DNA of 64,000 bases from JBBQVS01 sp038211295 (GTDB lineage: Bacteria; Chloroflexota; Ktedonobacteria; Ktedonobacterales; Ktedonobacteraceae), in NCBI GenBank assembly GCA_038211295.1, contig JBBQVS010000001.1, positions 1-64,000 of the forward strand, written 5' to 3'. Below are positions 7,970 to 16,066 of this stretch, in pieces (position 1 is the first letter of the stretch; each line of letters starts with the position of its first letter). The notes beneath the pieces were generated by a model, which saw only the letters and a program-made list of their open reading frames with translations, had not been told where the DNA came from and did no database searches. The translations under genes and the position numbers were made by a program.

Positions 7970-8731
7970 ATGTCAGGGCATTCCAAATGGTCACAGATTC
8001 GTCGCTCAAAGGGCGTTAATGACTCAAAAAGGGGACAACTGTTTACCCGTCTGGGACGTGAAATCGTGGTCGCGGTACGTGAGGGCGGCGGTGGAGACGT
8101 GGATAGCAATTTTCGTCTCCGTATGGCGGTTCAACATGCCCGTGACGCAAATATGCCAGTTGATAATATTGAGCGCAGCATCAAACGTGCAATGGGTGGC
8201 TCGGAAGACATGCATCTTACAGAGATTACCTACGAGGGCTATGGGCCAGGCGGAACCGCGATTCTGGTACAGACGCTTACCGAAAATCGCAATCGTACCG
8301 TCGCGGAGGTTCGCAACGCCTTTAACCGTAACGCTGGCAACATGGGTGAAAACGGGTGCGTCGATTGGCTTTTCGAGTCCAAAGGCGTAATCGAAGTCGA
8401 GCTAGCAGGCCATGACGCGGACGAGCTTTCACTCGAAGCTATCGATATGGGTGCGGACGATGTAGAGCCGACAAACGCGGGTGATGAGACACTTGTAGTT
8501 TACACTGAGCCGACAGATGTCGAAAAGGTACGCAAAGAATTAGAGAAGCGCAAGTATAAGGTTCTAAAGTCTGAGGCCACAATGGTTCCTAAAACCAGAG
8601 TTGAACTTACGGACGAGAAGACCGCGCATCAATTTATCCGTCTCACAGAAAAGCTGGAAGACCTGGATGATGTGCAAAATGTACATTCAAATGCTGACTT
8701 CCCAGAAGAGTTCGCGGAGTCCTATGCCTGA
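7970..8731 (+). CDS. yebC: YebC/PmpR family protein (TACO1 family)
   Basis: 253 aa from ATG 7970 (AGGGAG 7 bases upstream); a longer frame from 7928 lacks the family N-terminus. It begins with the signature GHSKWSQIRRSKGVND, then NMPVDNIERSIKRAMG and YEGYGPGGTAI. Members have been described as DNA-binding regulators and, more recently, as ribosome-associated factors that help translation through difficult stretches. The yebC-ruvC-ruvA order is widely conserved. Confidence 0.95.
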   Translation: MSGHSKWSQIRRSKGVNDSKRGQLFTRLGREIVVAVREGGGGDVDSNFRLRMAVQHARDANMPVDNIERSIKRAMGGSEDMHLTEITYEGYGPGGTAILVQTLTENRNRTVAEVRNAFNRNAGNMGENGCVDWLFESKGVIEVELAGHDADELSLEAIDMGADDVEPTNAGDETLVVYTEPTDVEKVRKELEKRKYKVLKSEATMVPKTRVELTDEKTAHQFIRLTEKLEDLDDVQNVHSNADFPEEFAESYA

Positions 8732-8797
8732 ACAATTGGTGGCGGCATGGCGTGAAGCAGAGGGCGTGAAAGCGCGAATAACAGAAAGGACATGCTC

Positions 8798-9340
8798 ATG
8801 AGTACCATGTCCGGCTTCTCGTCAGTCGTGCCACCAGCACCTCGTATCGCGCTGGGCATTGATCCTGGTACAGCTATTGTTGGCTATGCGGTGGTGATGG
8901 CGAAGGGCAATGAGCTACAGATGCTCACCTGTGACGTTGTGACGACCCCCGCGAAGATGCCACTCGCAGAACGCTTACAGATTATCTATAGAGGATTGAG
9001 TGAGATTATTGCCACTTATAAACCAAATGAGGGGGCAATAGAAGAATTGTTTTTTGCTAAGAACGCACGTACAGCCATGACTGTTGGCCAGGCGCGTGGC
9101 GTGGCGATGCTTGCACTGGCAAACGGCGGCCTCTCAGTGGCGGAATACACACCGATGCAAGTCAAGCAAGCAGTGACAGGATATGGCAGTGCGAACAAAG
9201 ATCAGGTGGGAGAGATGGTGCGGGTGCTGTTGAAGCTTTCACAGGTGCCACGCCCCGACGACGCGGCAGATGCCGCCGCCATCGCCATCTGTCACTTAAA
9301 TACTCTTCCCTATGCAAACCTGCTCTTGCGCTCACGCTAA
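8798..9340 (+). CDS. ruvC: Holliday junction resolvase RuvC
   Basis: 180 aa from ATG 8798; the ATG at 8792 is only 1 base from the AGAAAGGA site, while 8798 is 7 bases away. It cuts Holliday junctions as a dimer after RuvAB branch migration. Acidic catalytic residues are visible: D22 in LGIDPGT, E82 in AIEELFFAKN, and the D154/D155/D158 group in PRPDDAADA. The QVKQAVTGYG DNA-binding stretch is present. It lies between yebC and ruvA. Confidence 0.95.
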   Translation: MSTMSGFSSVVPPAPRIALGIDPGTAIVGYAVVMAKGNELQMLTCDVVTTPAKMPLAERLQIIYRGLSEIIATYKPNEGAIEELFFAKNARTAMTVGQARGVAMLALANGGLSVAEYTPMQVKQAVTGYGSANKDQVGEMVRVLLKLSQVPRPDDAADAAAIAICHLNTLPYANLLLRSR

Positions 9341-9376
9341 AGATCATTTCTCTGGCGTTCGGGCGTGTTAGCGCGA

Positions 9377-9390
9377 GCAGAACGTTCTGC
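9377..9390. promoter_or_regulatory. Palindrome between ruvC and ruvA, possible SOS operator
   Basis: GCAGAACGTTCTGC, a perfect 14-base palindrome with a GAAC/GTTC core, in the 143-base ruvC-ruvA gap. GAAC/GTTC half-sites are typical of Gram-positive LexA boxes, although those normally keep four bases between them. Confidence 0.35.
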
Positions 9391-9483
9391 AATTACTCCT
9401 AGAGATGAGAGTGAAACGTTACTTCCACATTCCATTCACGTTTCTGCATATAACGCGCAGAGAAAAGAAGAGGTTTTGGGGCG

Positions 9484-10077
9484 ATGATTACAGGTATTCA
9501 TGGAACACTTGAAACGAGTAAGACAGATGCCGTTATTGTACGTGTTGGTGGCTTTAGTATCCGTGTAGCCGTTCCCGCTTCAACACTTCACCGACTGAAT
9601 GAGCAGGGCATGGAGGTGTCTCTCTATACACATTTTCACATGCGTGAAGATGGGGTAGCACTTTATGGCTTTCTTGACGAGCAAGACCGTAACGCTTTTG
9701 AGCAGTTGATCGCAGTAAGCGGTGTTGGCCCAAAGGTGGCTCTGGGCTTGCTTTCGGTAATGGACGCGCCAACGCTCTACAAAGCACTGGCGGATGAGGA
9801 CGTACAGCGTCTTGGCCTTGCTCCCGGCGTGGGAAAACGGCTCGCAGCTCGCCTGATTCTTGAGATGAAAGGCAAGCTACCCACCTTCGCGGTTGGCATG
9901 AGTGGCGTGGGCGCAACGTCGGGCAATAGAATACAGGCCGAGGTGCTTGAGGCATTGCTTGGATTAGGCTATTCGCCATCCGAGGCTCAGGCCGCCCTAG
10001 CAAAGATTCCACAGGATCAGGCAATGACGCTCGAACAACAAGTAACCTTTGCGTTACGCTCTTTCTCGCGCAAATAA
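9484..10077 (+). CDS. ruvA: Holliday junction branch-migration protein RuvA
   Basis: 197 aa, standard size. The tetrameric RuvA holds the Holliday junction and loads RuvB. Domain I (1-65) begins MITGIHGTLE; domain II has helix-hairpin-helix motifs (VSGVGPKVALGLLS and LAPGVGKRLAARLILEMKGKL); the C-terminal RuvB-binding domain (150-197) has the LGYSPSEAQAAL pattern. No ruvB follows, unlike in many bacteria; the next gene is an unrelated membrane receptor. Confidence 0.96.
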   Translation: MITGIHGTLETSKTDAVIVRVGGFSIRVAVPASTLHRLNEQGMEVSLYTHFHMREDGVALYGFLDEQDRNAFEQLIAVSGVGPKVALGLLSVMDAPTLYKALADEDVQRLGLAPGVGKRLAARLILEMKGKLPTFAVGMSGVGATSGNRIQAEVLEALLGLGYSPSEAQAALAKIPQDQAMTLEQQVTFALRSFSRK

Positions 10078-10115
10078 ACAATTCTTTTTTCTTTTATTTT
10101 TACGATAGAGGACCT

Positions 10116-12467
10116 ATGATAACGGAAGATCAGCTACCCCCCGCTTGTGCTTTCGCAGTTTCCGTGCTGGCAGAACGCGACACAGACCCTGACGCGGTTC
10201 CAGAAGAAGCTGTCGAAGCAGCAGAACAACATATGACAACATGTATACGATGTCTCACTATGCAACCTGATAGCACAGCACGCAAGAGGAAAAAGACACG
10301 GCGCACCAATACAGAGGCAGAATATACTCGTTTTACAGGTTCGGTTGCGCTTGAGACACCTGTAGCCGAGCCAACTTCTGGCCGATTTATACAGCAAGAG
10401 ACACGCACGCGGACACAACCAATACAGGGAGAGACCGAAAATTCTTCTTCTGTCTCTGCTGAAGCTCCTACTGTGTCTAGGATGCCACAAGAACAGCCAG
10501 ACCTTGCAGCAACAGCTGCAGCGTTAGGCTTGCTCAGCGAGGGAACACTTGATTGTCAGCAATGCAGAAGTAAGCTCAAAGAGTATGCCGAAGCGTTGGA
10601 CAATGGACAGAACGTTACTGATCTTTACCCTGAAATACAGGAGCATCTTTTGCAGTGTGAGTCCGGTTGTCTTATCTTGCTCGATATTTTTCGGCAGGAA
10701 GCCAAATCCACACGCAAGTATCGGCGGCGTTTCGTGCGTGACCCGTTCAGCATCATTGGTTGGGAGGCAACGGGCTTTTTTCGCGGCGGGCAACTTCCAG
10801 TATCACCTAAAGCACTCTCTTACGGAACGCTTATTCTTTTGTTGTTTTTTGCCTCACTTGGCGCATTTCTTGGCGTGGCCTGGGACAATACACGCTATTA
10901 TCATGCCGGTATACTTGTTCCAACACCCGATGGCGTGGGCATGAGTGATGGTCTACACGCGTATGACGCCTGCAACGCGAGTAGTTACCGCGCCAAACGG
11001 GATGCTGCGACGGCTATGCAAAACAGAAACAGTACGAAGGCCCACACGTTGTTGGCCTCTGCCATAAGTACAGCCGTGGCCGATACAACGGGATGCAATG
11101 GGGCGGAAGCCGCCATCTATCTTGAAGACCTACAGGTGCGTCAATCGGGCCATCCCTATGGTATGGTTGTAGTAAGCTTTGACAGTGGGCCTGGGAACGC
11201 GGACCCTTACGGCGGTACAGATCGTCACATTCTGTATGCAGCATACACACAAGAGCTAGTTGGCGCGTTTATCGGGCAACAAAATTATAACGCCACACAG
11301 ATGAAAACACCTGGCGCACCTCTATTATATCTTGTGCTAGCTAACACGACGGGTGTTGAGCAGGGTTCGCTCGCAGTTGCTGAGATGGCGGCATCACTCG
11401 CACAAGGAAGCACGTCGCCACAAAAATCGGGCCTGCTTACAACAGTACCTGTTAGCGCAACGCATCCTGTACTAGGGGTATTAGGATTGGGGCCAAGTAC
11501 GCTCGTGCGTGCTGCTTTGCCAATCATGTGCCGTGCTGGTTTACCGTTGATTGTGCCAACAGCTACAAGTTTATTTATTCTTGACATCATCACAAGTACG
11601 TCGCTCTATAGACATTGCGCTCCCGGCTTCGCGTTCGTTCGCTTCTCGCCCGACGATGATCGACAAAGTTCTGTAGGTGCGGATTATGCCTATAACCACC
11701 TGCACATTCATAACGCAGCAGTTTTCTACGACCCTAGCGACCCTTCTTCGGATGGCTCGGCGCGTGGCTTTCGGAATAACTTCACGAAATATGACCGGAC
11801 GCATATTGTGGCACAGGAGACAGCCATTGCGAGTGGTATTCTCAGCGCAAATGGGCGTCCGCAGGCCGCGCATGATGTGCTGTTAGCGGGACTTAAAGAT
11901 GCTCTGAGCGCACAACCACGCCCAGAATTGATCTACACCTCACTGCTTACAAACGATGTTGTGACACTCGCGGAAGAGATAACGCGCCTTCCACAGGGTC
12001 AACAACCGATTCTCATGGTTGGTGGCGAATATATCATACCCTCAGCATTACAAAGTTTCGTGCAACGCACACGTCAACAACAATTGTCATTGCCTCGCAT
12101 CTTTGTTTCGCTATCGGCGGTTGCAAGTCCACCGACAGAGAATTGGCCCAAGCAGTTCTACGCTAGTTTTTGTACCTCATTCGCGGCCCCCGGCAACTAC
12201 TGTAGTGGTGCGGCGGTGCTTGACCAGGGCGCACTGTTCTTTGGAGATGGTATTGAGATCATGACAAAGGCGGTTGGGCCGATTACTAGCTCAAGCCAAT
12301 TTCCACAGCCTGACCAGATGGTACAAAGAATTAGTCAAGAAAACTTTACTGGCGTTAGTTGCCCAATCGGACTTCATATTCAGAACACGGTAGTAGTGGT
12401 AAGCACGAAGGTATTGCCAGTTATTGTCGCAATTCAGGCAGATGGAAGTTTTCAAGTTGTTGGCTAG
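10116..12467 (+). CDS. Membrane receptor: zinc-finger-like N-terminus, one TM helix, LivK-like binding domain
   Basis: 783 aa. The N-terminal ~230 residues face the cytoplasm if the single TM helix (~233-255, LSYGTLILLLFFASLGAFLG) is oriented with the large domain outside. It holds two Cys/His clusters like the zinc-binding anti-sigma motif HxxxCxxC: HMTTCIRC (~40-47), and CQQC (~148-151) with HLLQCESGC (~177-185). The outer ~500 residues resemble type I periplasmic binding proteins of the branched-chain amino acid receptor class (VLGVLGLGPSTLVRAALPI, GLPLIVPTATS, VFYDPSDPSSDGSARGFRNNF). I infer ligand sensing across the membrane, perhaps by holding a sigma factor or other partner. No sigma-factor gene is adjacent. 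Confidence 0.75.
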   Translation: MITEDQLPPACAFAVSVLAERDTDPDAVPEEAVEAAEQHMTTCIRCLTMQPDSTARKRKKTRRTNTEAEYTRFTGSVALETPVAEPTSGRFIQQETRTRTQPIQGETENSSSVSAEAPTVSRMPQEQPDLAATAAALGLLSEGTLDCQQCRSKLKEYAEALDNGQNVTDLYPEIQEHLLQCESGCLILLDIFRQEAKSTRKYRRRFVRDPFSIIGWEATGFFRGGQLPVSPKALSYGTLILLLFFASLGAFLGVAWDNTRYYHAGILVPTPDGVGMSDGLHAYDACNASSYRAKRDAATAMQNRNSTKAHTLLASAISTAVADTTGCNGAEAAIYLEDLQVRQSGHPYGMVVVSFDSGPGNADPYGGTDRHILYAAYTQELVGAFIGQQNYNATQMKTPGAPLLYLVLANTTGVEQGSLAVAEMAASLAQGSTSPQKSGLLTTVPVSATHPVLGVLGLGPSTLVRAALPIMCRAGLPLIVPTATSLFILDIITSTSLYRHCAPGFAFVRFSPDDDRQSSVGADYAYNHLHIHNAAVFYDPSDPSSDGSARGFRNNFTKYDRTHIVAQETAIASGILSANGRPQAAHDVLLAGLKDALSAQPRPELIYTSLLTNDVVTLAEEITRLPQGQQPILMVGGEYIIPSALQSFVQRTRQQQLSLPRIFVSLSAVASPPTENWPKQFYASFCTSFAAPGNYCSGAAVLDQGALFFGDGIEIMTKAVGPITSSSQFPQPDQMVQRISQENFTGVSCPIGLHIQNTVVVVSTKVLPVIVAIQADGSFQVVG

Positions 12468-12481
12468 GGAAAGAGACGCTA

Positions 12482-13141
12482 ATGGAACTCTTGGTTGTTA
12501 CAGTAGCATATACAACGCCCGCGAAGGATACGGACACACTTGCACAGGTGCGGCTGAGCAGTGAAACAGTGCGGGCCGCCCCTGGAATAGTGACGTCCCG
12601 CGCTTATAGAGGGCGTGGGGCATCACCCTGCTATGTCTTACTTACAACCTGGGAAGACGAAGATGCTTGGAAAAAAGCGCAAGAGCGGTATAATCCCAAA
12701 CGTCTACTCGCTGTTTCTACACGCTTGCTCGTCGCAGCACCGGAACAATGGCTTTTCAGCTACATATGGGGGTACAGCCGTCCCGCCGAAGCGTCTGCAA
12801 TCGCCGCGATTCATCTTGCAACGCTTCGACCTGAGCAGACCGATATAGCGCAACGCGGTTGGGTTGAGGGTCTGCGAAGACTCGCAGCACGGCCCACGCT
12901 CGCGTTCGCGTTTCTCGCACGCGGCATACCAGAACAGCTTTCCACAACTGCATCTTTAGAAGAGGCTCCACTTGATACGAACATTAAAGAGCGTGCTCAA
13001 GGTTCCACGCTCCTCACACTGCTACACTGGTCAAATGAGGGGAAGCGCGAAGACTTTTACGCGGACGCCGATTATACGGCAATCAGTCGTTTTATCAGCA
13101 GTATGGGAACAGTACAGATACTTGCGTTGGAACCACTCTAG
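12482..13141 (+). CDS. Hypothetical protein, probable dimeric alpha/beta-barrel (ABM-like) fold
   Basis: 219 aa from the ATG at 12482, 14 bases after the receptor gene. A longer frame from 12359 would overlap the receptor gene. The first ~90 residues look like an antibiotic-biosynthesis-monooxygenase-like ferredoxin fold: a first strand MELLVVTVAY, a helix, SRAYRGRG, then YVLLTTWEDEDAWKKA. The second half may hold a degenerate copy (TLLTLLHWSNEGKREDFYAD). No catalytic motif is evident. Closeness to the receptor suggests one transcript. Function unknown. Confidence 0.6.
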   Translation: MELLVVTVAYTTPAKDTDTLAQVRLSSETVRAAPGIVTSRAYRGRGASPCYVLLTTWEDEDAWKKAQERYNPKRLLAVSTRLLVAAPEQWLFSYIWGYSRPAEASAIAAIHLATLRPEQTDIAQRGWVEGLRRLAARPTLAFAFLARGIPEQLSTTASLEEAPLDTNIKERAQGSTLLTLLHWSNEGKREDFYADADYTAISRFISSMGTVQILALEPL

Positions 13142-13150
13142 CGGCATATA

Positions 13151-13583
13151 CTAATCTGAAGAGGTTTCGGCAACAGGTCTATCATAATACTTTTTCAGTT
13201 CCATGTTCAACAGTGTACGATTGGCCCAGAGTTGACTGGTGAATGTATGATATTCGCCATCACAAAGCGGAATAGAGTTAAGACACTTACGATGTGGGGT
13301 CAGGCGAAAGCGCAACGAGGTGCCATCGACATCAATCCAGATGTGACGGCGCGTAAAACCCGTGCCCCACTTAAACAGAACAGTAGAGTCGTATTCTTCA
13401 AACCAACCGCGTCCTTTGAGCAGGTTCTTGTTTATGCTTTGTAGCATTTCCGCGAGACCACTATCCCGCAGGACGCGCTTCGCATTCTCGCGTTTCGCGG
13501 TGCGGAGAGCGACGTGTTGTTCGCTTTGCTCAATATCGCTATTATTTTGACTCGTAGAAGTTTCCTGCCTTTCGATTATACAT
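13151..13583 (-). CDS. Small hypothetical protein; 5' end apparently frameshifted
   Basis: A clear coding frame on the minus strand ends at 13151. The only ATG in that frame is at 13447 (98 aa), but the open frame continues ~50 codons upstream with coding-like sequence (SDIEQSEQHVALRTAKREN) and no ATG, GTG or TTG. A good ATG lies at 13583 in another frame and ends after ~14 codons (MYNRKAGNFYESK), just where the main frame resumes at an A-rich run near 13545. A promoter (TGCTATACT) sits right before 13583. A one-base shift, or a rare start codon, would explain this. The protein is basic and unrecognised. Confidence 0.5.
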
Positions 13584-13596
13584 AGGGTCGTACAAA

Positions 13597-13602
13597 GTAT
13601 AG
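13597..13602 (-). promoter_or_regulatory. Extended -10 for the small gene at 13151-13583
   Basis: TGC TATACT on the minus strand. Transcription would begin only ~6-8 bases before the ATG at 13583. Confidence 0.45.
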
Positions 13603-13629
13603 CATAGAGTGATGTGCAGTGCCAGAAAA

Positions 13630-14676
13630 TTAAAACTCTGCGTAGGCGTCATGCTCTATAAAATGACCTGCCCTGTGTCCAGAGTGTTGAATACTCATCA
13701 GAGAAAGTATAGAGGGTGTTTCTGTTATGTTACGGAAATGTTCAGAACGGAAGGTACAACGGTGCGATGAGATCGTATAAACATTGTCAGTGGATTGTTT
13801 CGCATGGCGTTTCGCCTCGGCAACGAGTGCGCCGATCTCGCTAAAGCTATGAGGGTGTCGAATATAATTGTTTACAACGCCAATAGACAGCGCGACAAGC
13901 GGGAATTGATAGGCACGTCCTTTACGGTCTACGCCACTAATTGAGCCACGTTCTAAATCTTCCCAGCGATAGAGTGCTTTACTTTGTTCTTTGTGCCATG
14001 CAAGCACATGCTTGCATAGCAGTTGCGCTTTATCAGGAGTAGTCATGATCAGAAAATCATCTCCACCGATATGCCCAACGAAATCGGTAGTGTTCCCAAA
14101 CTCATAGACGGCACGCTGGCAGATTTGTCCAACAAGTAAAATCATATCGTTGCCAATGAGGAAGCCATAAGCATCATTGAATGCTTTGAAGTTATCGAGA
14201 TCGAGATACAGAAAGCTCCAGCGGTCAGAGCTGGCAAGTTTACTACGAATGGCTTGCTCTAACTGCACACCACCGGGGAGTTGTGTCAGGGGAGAAAGTG
14301 AACCTTGTTGAACACGTCGTAACTGGCGACGAATGAGGGCAAGCAGTTCATCAGTATCAAAGGGCTTGGTAAGATAGTTATCAACATCCAGCTCAAACGC
14401 GCTGATTTTTTCCGAATGCGATGAACAAGCACTTAACACAATGATTGGAATGTGCATAGTTTTAGGGTGAGCACGTAACTGCCTGATGACCTCATAGCCA
14501 TCGATACCAGGCAACATAATATCTAAAATAATGAGATGTGGCGTTTCACGCAACGCAAATTGTACTGCATCTTCGCCATTGAGGACTGTGACCGTATGAT
14601 ATCCTTCAAGGTTTAATGTTTCTTTGAGTAGCCCGGCGATGATGCGCTCATCCTCAACAACTAAAATGGTCGTCAT
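13630..14676 (-). CDS. Response regulator with degenerate GGDEF domain
   Basis: 348 aa. Residues 1-118 are a receiver domain (ILVVEDE, phospho-acceptor D52 in LDIMLPG, T/S region at LSA, K104 in LTKPFD). Residues ~128-310 are a GGDEF fold: LSPLTQLPGG, LYLDLDNFKAFNDAYG, GHIGGDDFLIM. The signature reads GGDDF, not GGDEF, the usual Arg before it is missing, and no RxxD inhibitory site is seen. Diguanylate cyclase activity is possible but uncertain (Asp for Glu is sometimes tolerated). No cognate kinase is adjacent. A ribosome-binding site AGGCAGGAG precedes the ATG. Confidence 0.85.
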   Translation of the reverse strand: MTTILVVEDERIIAGLLKETLNLEGYHTVTVLNGEDAVQFALRETPHLIILDIMLPGIDGYEVIRQLRAHPKTMHIPIIVLSACSSHSEKISAFELDVDNYLTKPFDTDELLALIRRQLRRVQQGSLSPLTQLPGGVQLEQAIRSKLASSDRWSFLYLDLDNFKAFNDAYGFLIGNDMILLVGQICQRAVYEFGNTTDFVGHIGGDDFLIMTTPDKAQLLCKHVLAWHKEQSKALYRWEDLERGSISGVDRKGRAYQFPLVALSIGVVNNYIRHPHSFSEIGALVAEAKRHAKQSTDNVYTISSHRCTFRSEHFRNITETPSILSLMSIQHSGHRAGHFIEHDAYAEF

Positions 14677-15387
14677 ATATGCTCCTGCCTCTACATGTTA
14701 CAATACAAGGGTGTACTTGTCCAAAAACCGAGTGCTCCTGTCGAATACCACAGATAGCACGGCGGTCAGGGTTGTCTGTAAGGTAGCATTGTTCTTTACC
14801 ACCGCATCTTTGCACATGATTGTGAAAAAAGTGTCCGTTCCGTCTTCATCCCTCGTTGAATGGCTAGCCAACAATGGACAACGTGGCTCAATGTTTCTTC
14901 TCAAATCGTGTCAAAGTCCAGGCAACCACGCACGTTCCACAAATCATTTATTGCGAGACGACGACGAGTAGTTCATCTCTCGAAGGCAACCAACAAGTAA
15001 AGCGTCAGAACGAAAATAAAACTGATACTTCTGGCCCGCGACTATGTACGTTGTATTAGAAGTAGGTCAAGATATGAGGGAAGTCCCACATCTGTCATAT
15101 TTAGTATAACATTCCTGTATATACTTGCAAGGGTTTTGTTACACAAATCTTATTGGTTCGTAATTTTTTACTGATATCTCACATAGTATGACTTTTTGGT
15201 ACATTTAGCAACGAGGCGCAAACAGAGAAAGATAGAAAGCGTCTCCATTATATTTTGTAAGGTGCTCTCTATAAGCAGCTTGCTTGCATTCCCCTGTTTT
15301 TATGAAGACGGTTGTTGACGCGTTCTCGTTCCTGATATACTATAGTGGCGAGAATAGCAACCTACACGGGGAGCGGAAGGGGAAACA
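14677..15387. other. 711-base stretch without a recognisable gene
   Basis: No convincing coding frame on either strand. It holds a leftward extended -10 (TGTTATACT, 15103-15108), a TATACT on the plus strand at 15120-15125, and the promoter of the hydrolase gene at 15315-15341. It may be a long leader for the response regulator or hold a small RNA; nothing I recognise folds there. Confidence 0.5.
15336..15341 (+). promoter_or_regulatory. Extended -10 of the 15388 hydrolase/XPB operon
   Basis: TGA TATACT, with TTGTTG/TTGACG at 15312-15320 as possible -35 elements, 46 bases before the ATG at 15388. Confidence 0.5.
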
Positions 15388-16059
15388 ATGACCTCATCAG
15401 CACAGGCTGAACGACCAATCACATTTCAGAGCAAGGGACAACCAACATTTCTTCTCGAAGGAATGCTTCATATGCCCAGAAGGGCAGAGAATGCACCCGG
15501 AATCATTCTGTGCCATCCACAACCCGCCAGCAGTGATATGAATGACGCCCTCACTGTCGCGCTAGCAAGAGGGCTGGCCGAAACGGGGATGATCGCGCTG
15601 CGCTTCAATTTTCGTGGTGTACACAAGAGCCAGGGACAGCAAACCGATGGGCGGTTGGAGCCGTTGGATATCGCGGGTGCGCTCGATGTGCTTGTCAAGA
15701 TACCCGGAGTCAACCCCGCGAAGCTCTGTGTTATTGGGCATGGCTTCGGGGCGTATATCGCGCTTCTCTACGCGCCTTTTGATCCGCGGGTCCGCACTAT
15801 TGTTGCGGTAAGTTTGCCGCTTTTCCGTGCTGCGAATGGTTTTCCCCGTCCGTTTGAACGTCCCAAACTCTTCGTCACGGGTGAGTTTGATGAGATATGC
15901 CCACGTTACAAACTTGAGCCTTTTGTCGAACAGCAGACAGGGCCAAAAGGACTCAAGGTAATCACGGGAGCGCGGCATCTCATGCGGGGGTATGAAGAGG
16001 CAACGGTTACAACAATTATTAAATATGTAAAGACATGGGCGTTAATGCCCGGAGTGTAA
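15388..16059 (+). CDS. Alpha/beta-hydrolase-fold protein lacking the nucleophile
   Basis: 223 aa, soluble. The fold is that of the small dienelactone-hydrolase-like alpha/beta hydrolases: GIILCHPQPASS, RFNFRGVHKSQG, then the elbow VIGHGFGAY at 115-123. The nucleophile position (119) is Gly (codon GGC) where Ser, Cys or Asp is expected. The acid region (TGEFDEICP) and the C-terminal His (GARHLM) are still present. So it is probably not a normal esterase and may bind a ligand or partner. An excellent ribosome-binding site precedes it. Its stop is 7 bases before the XPB gene. Confidence 0.8.
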   Translation: MTSSAQAERPITFQSKGQPTFLLEGMLHMPRRAENAPGIILCHPQPASSDMNDALTVALARGLAETGMIALRFNFRGVHKSQGQQTDGRLEPLDIAGALDVLVKIPGVNPAKLCVIGHGFGAYIALLYAPFDPRVRTIVAVSLPLFRAANGFPRPFERPKLFVTGEFDEICPRYKLEPFVEQQTGPKGLKVITGARHLMRGYEEATVTTIIKYVKTWALMPGV

Positions 16060-16066
16060 ATAATCT

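Noticed and set aside
9554..10081. 175-codon frame opposite ruvA
   Set aside because: Shadow of ruvA; no promoter or ribosome-binding site.
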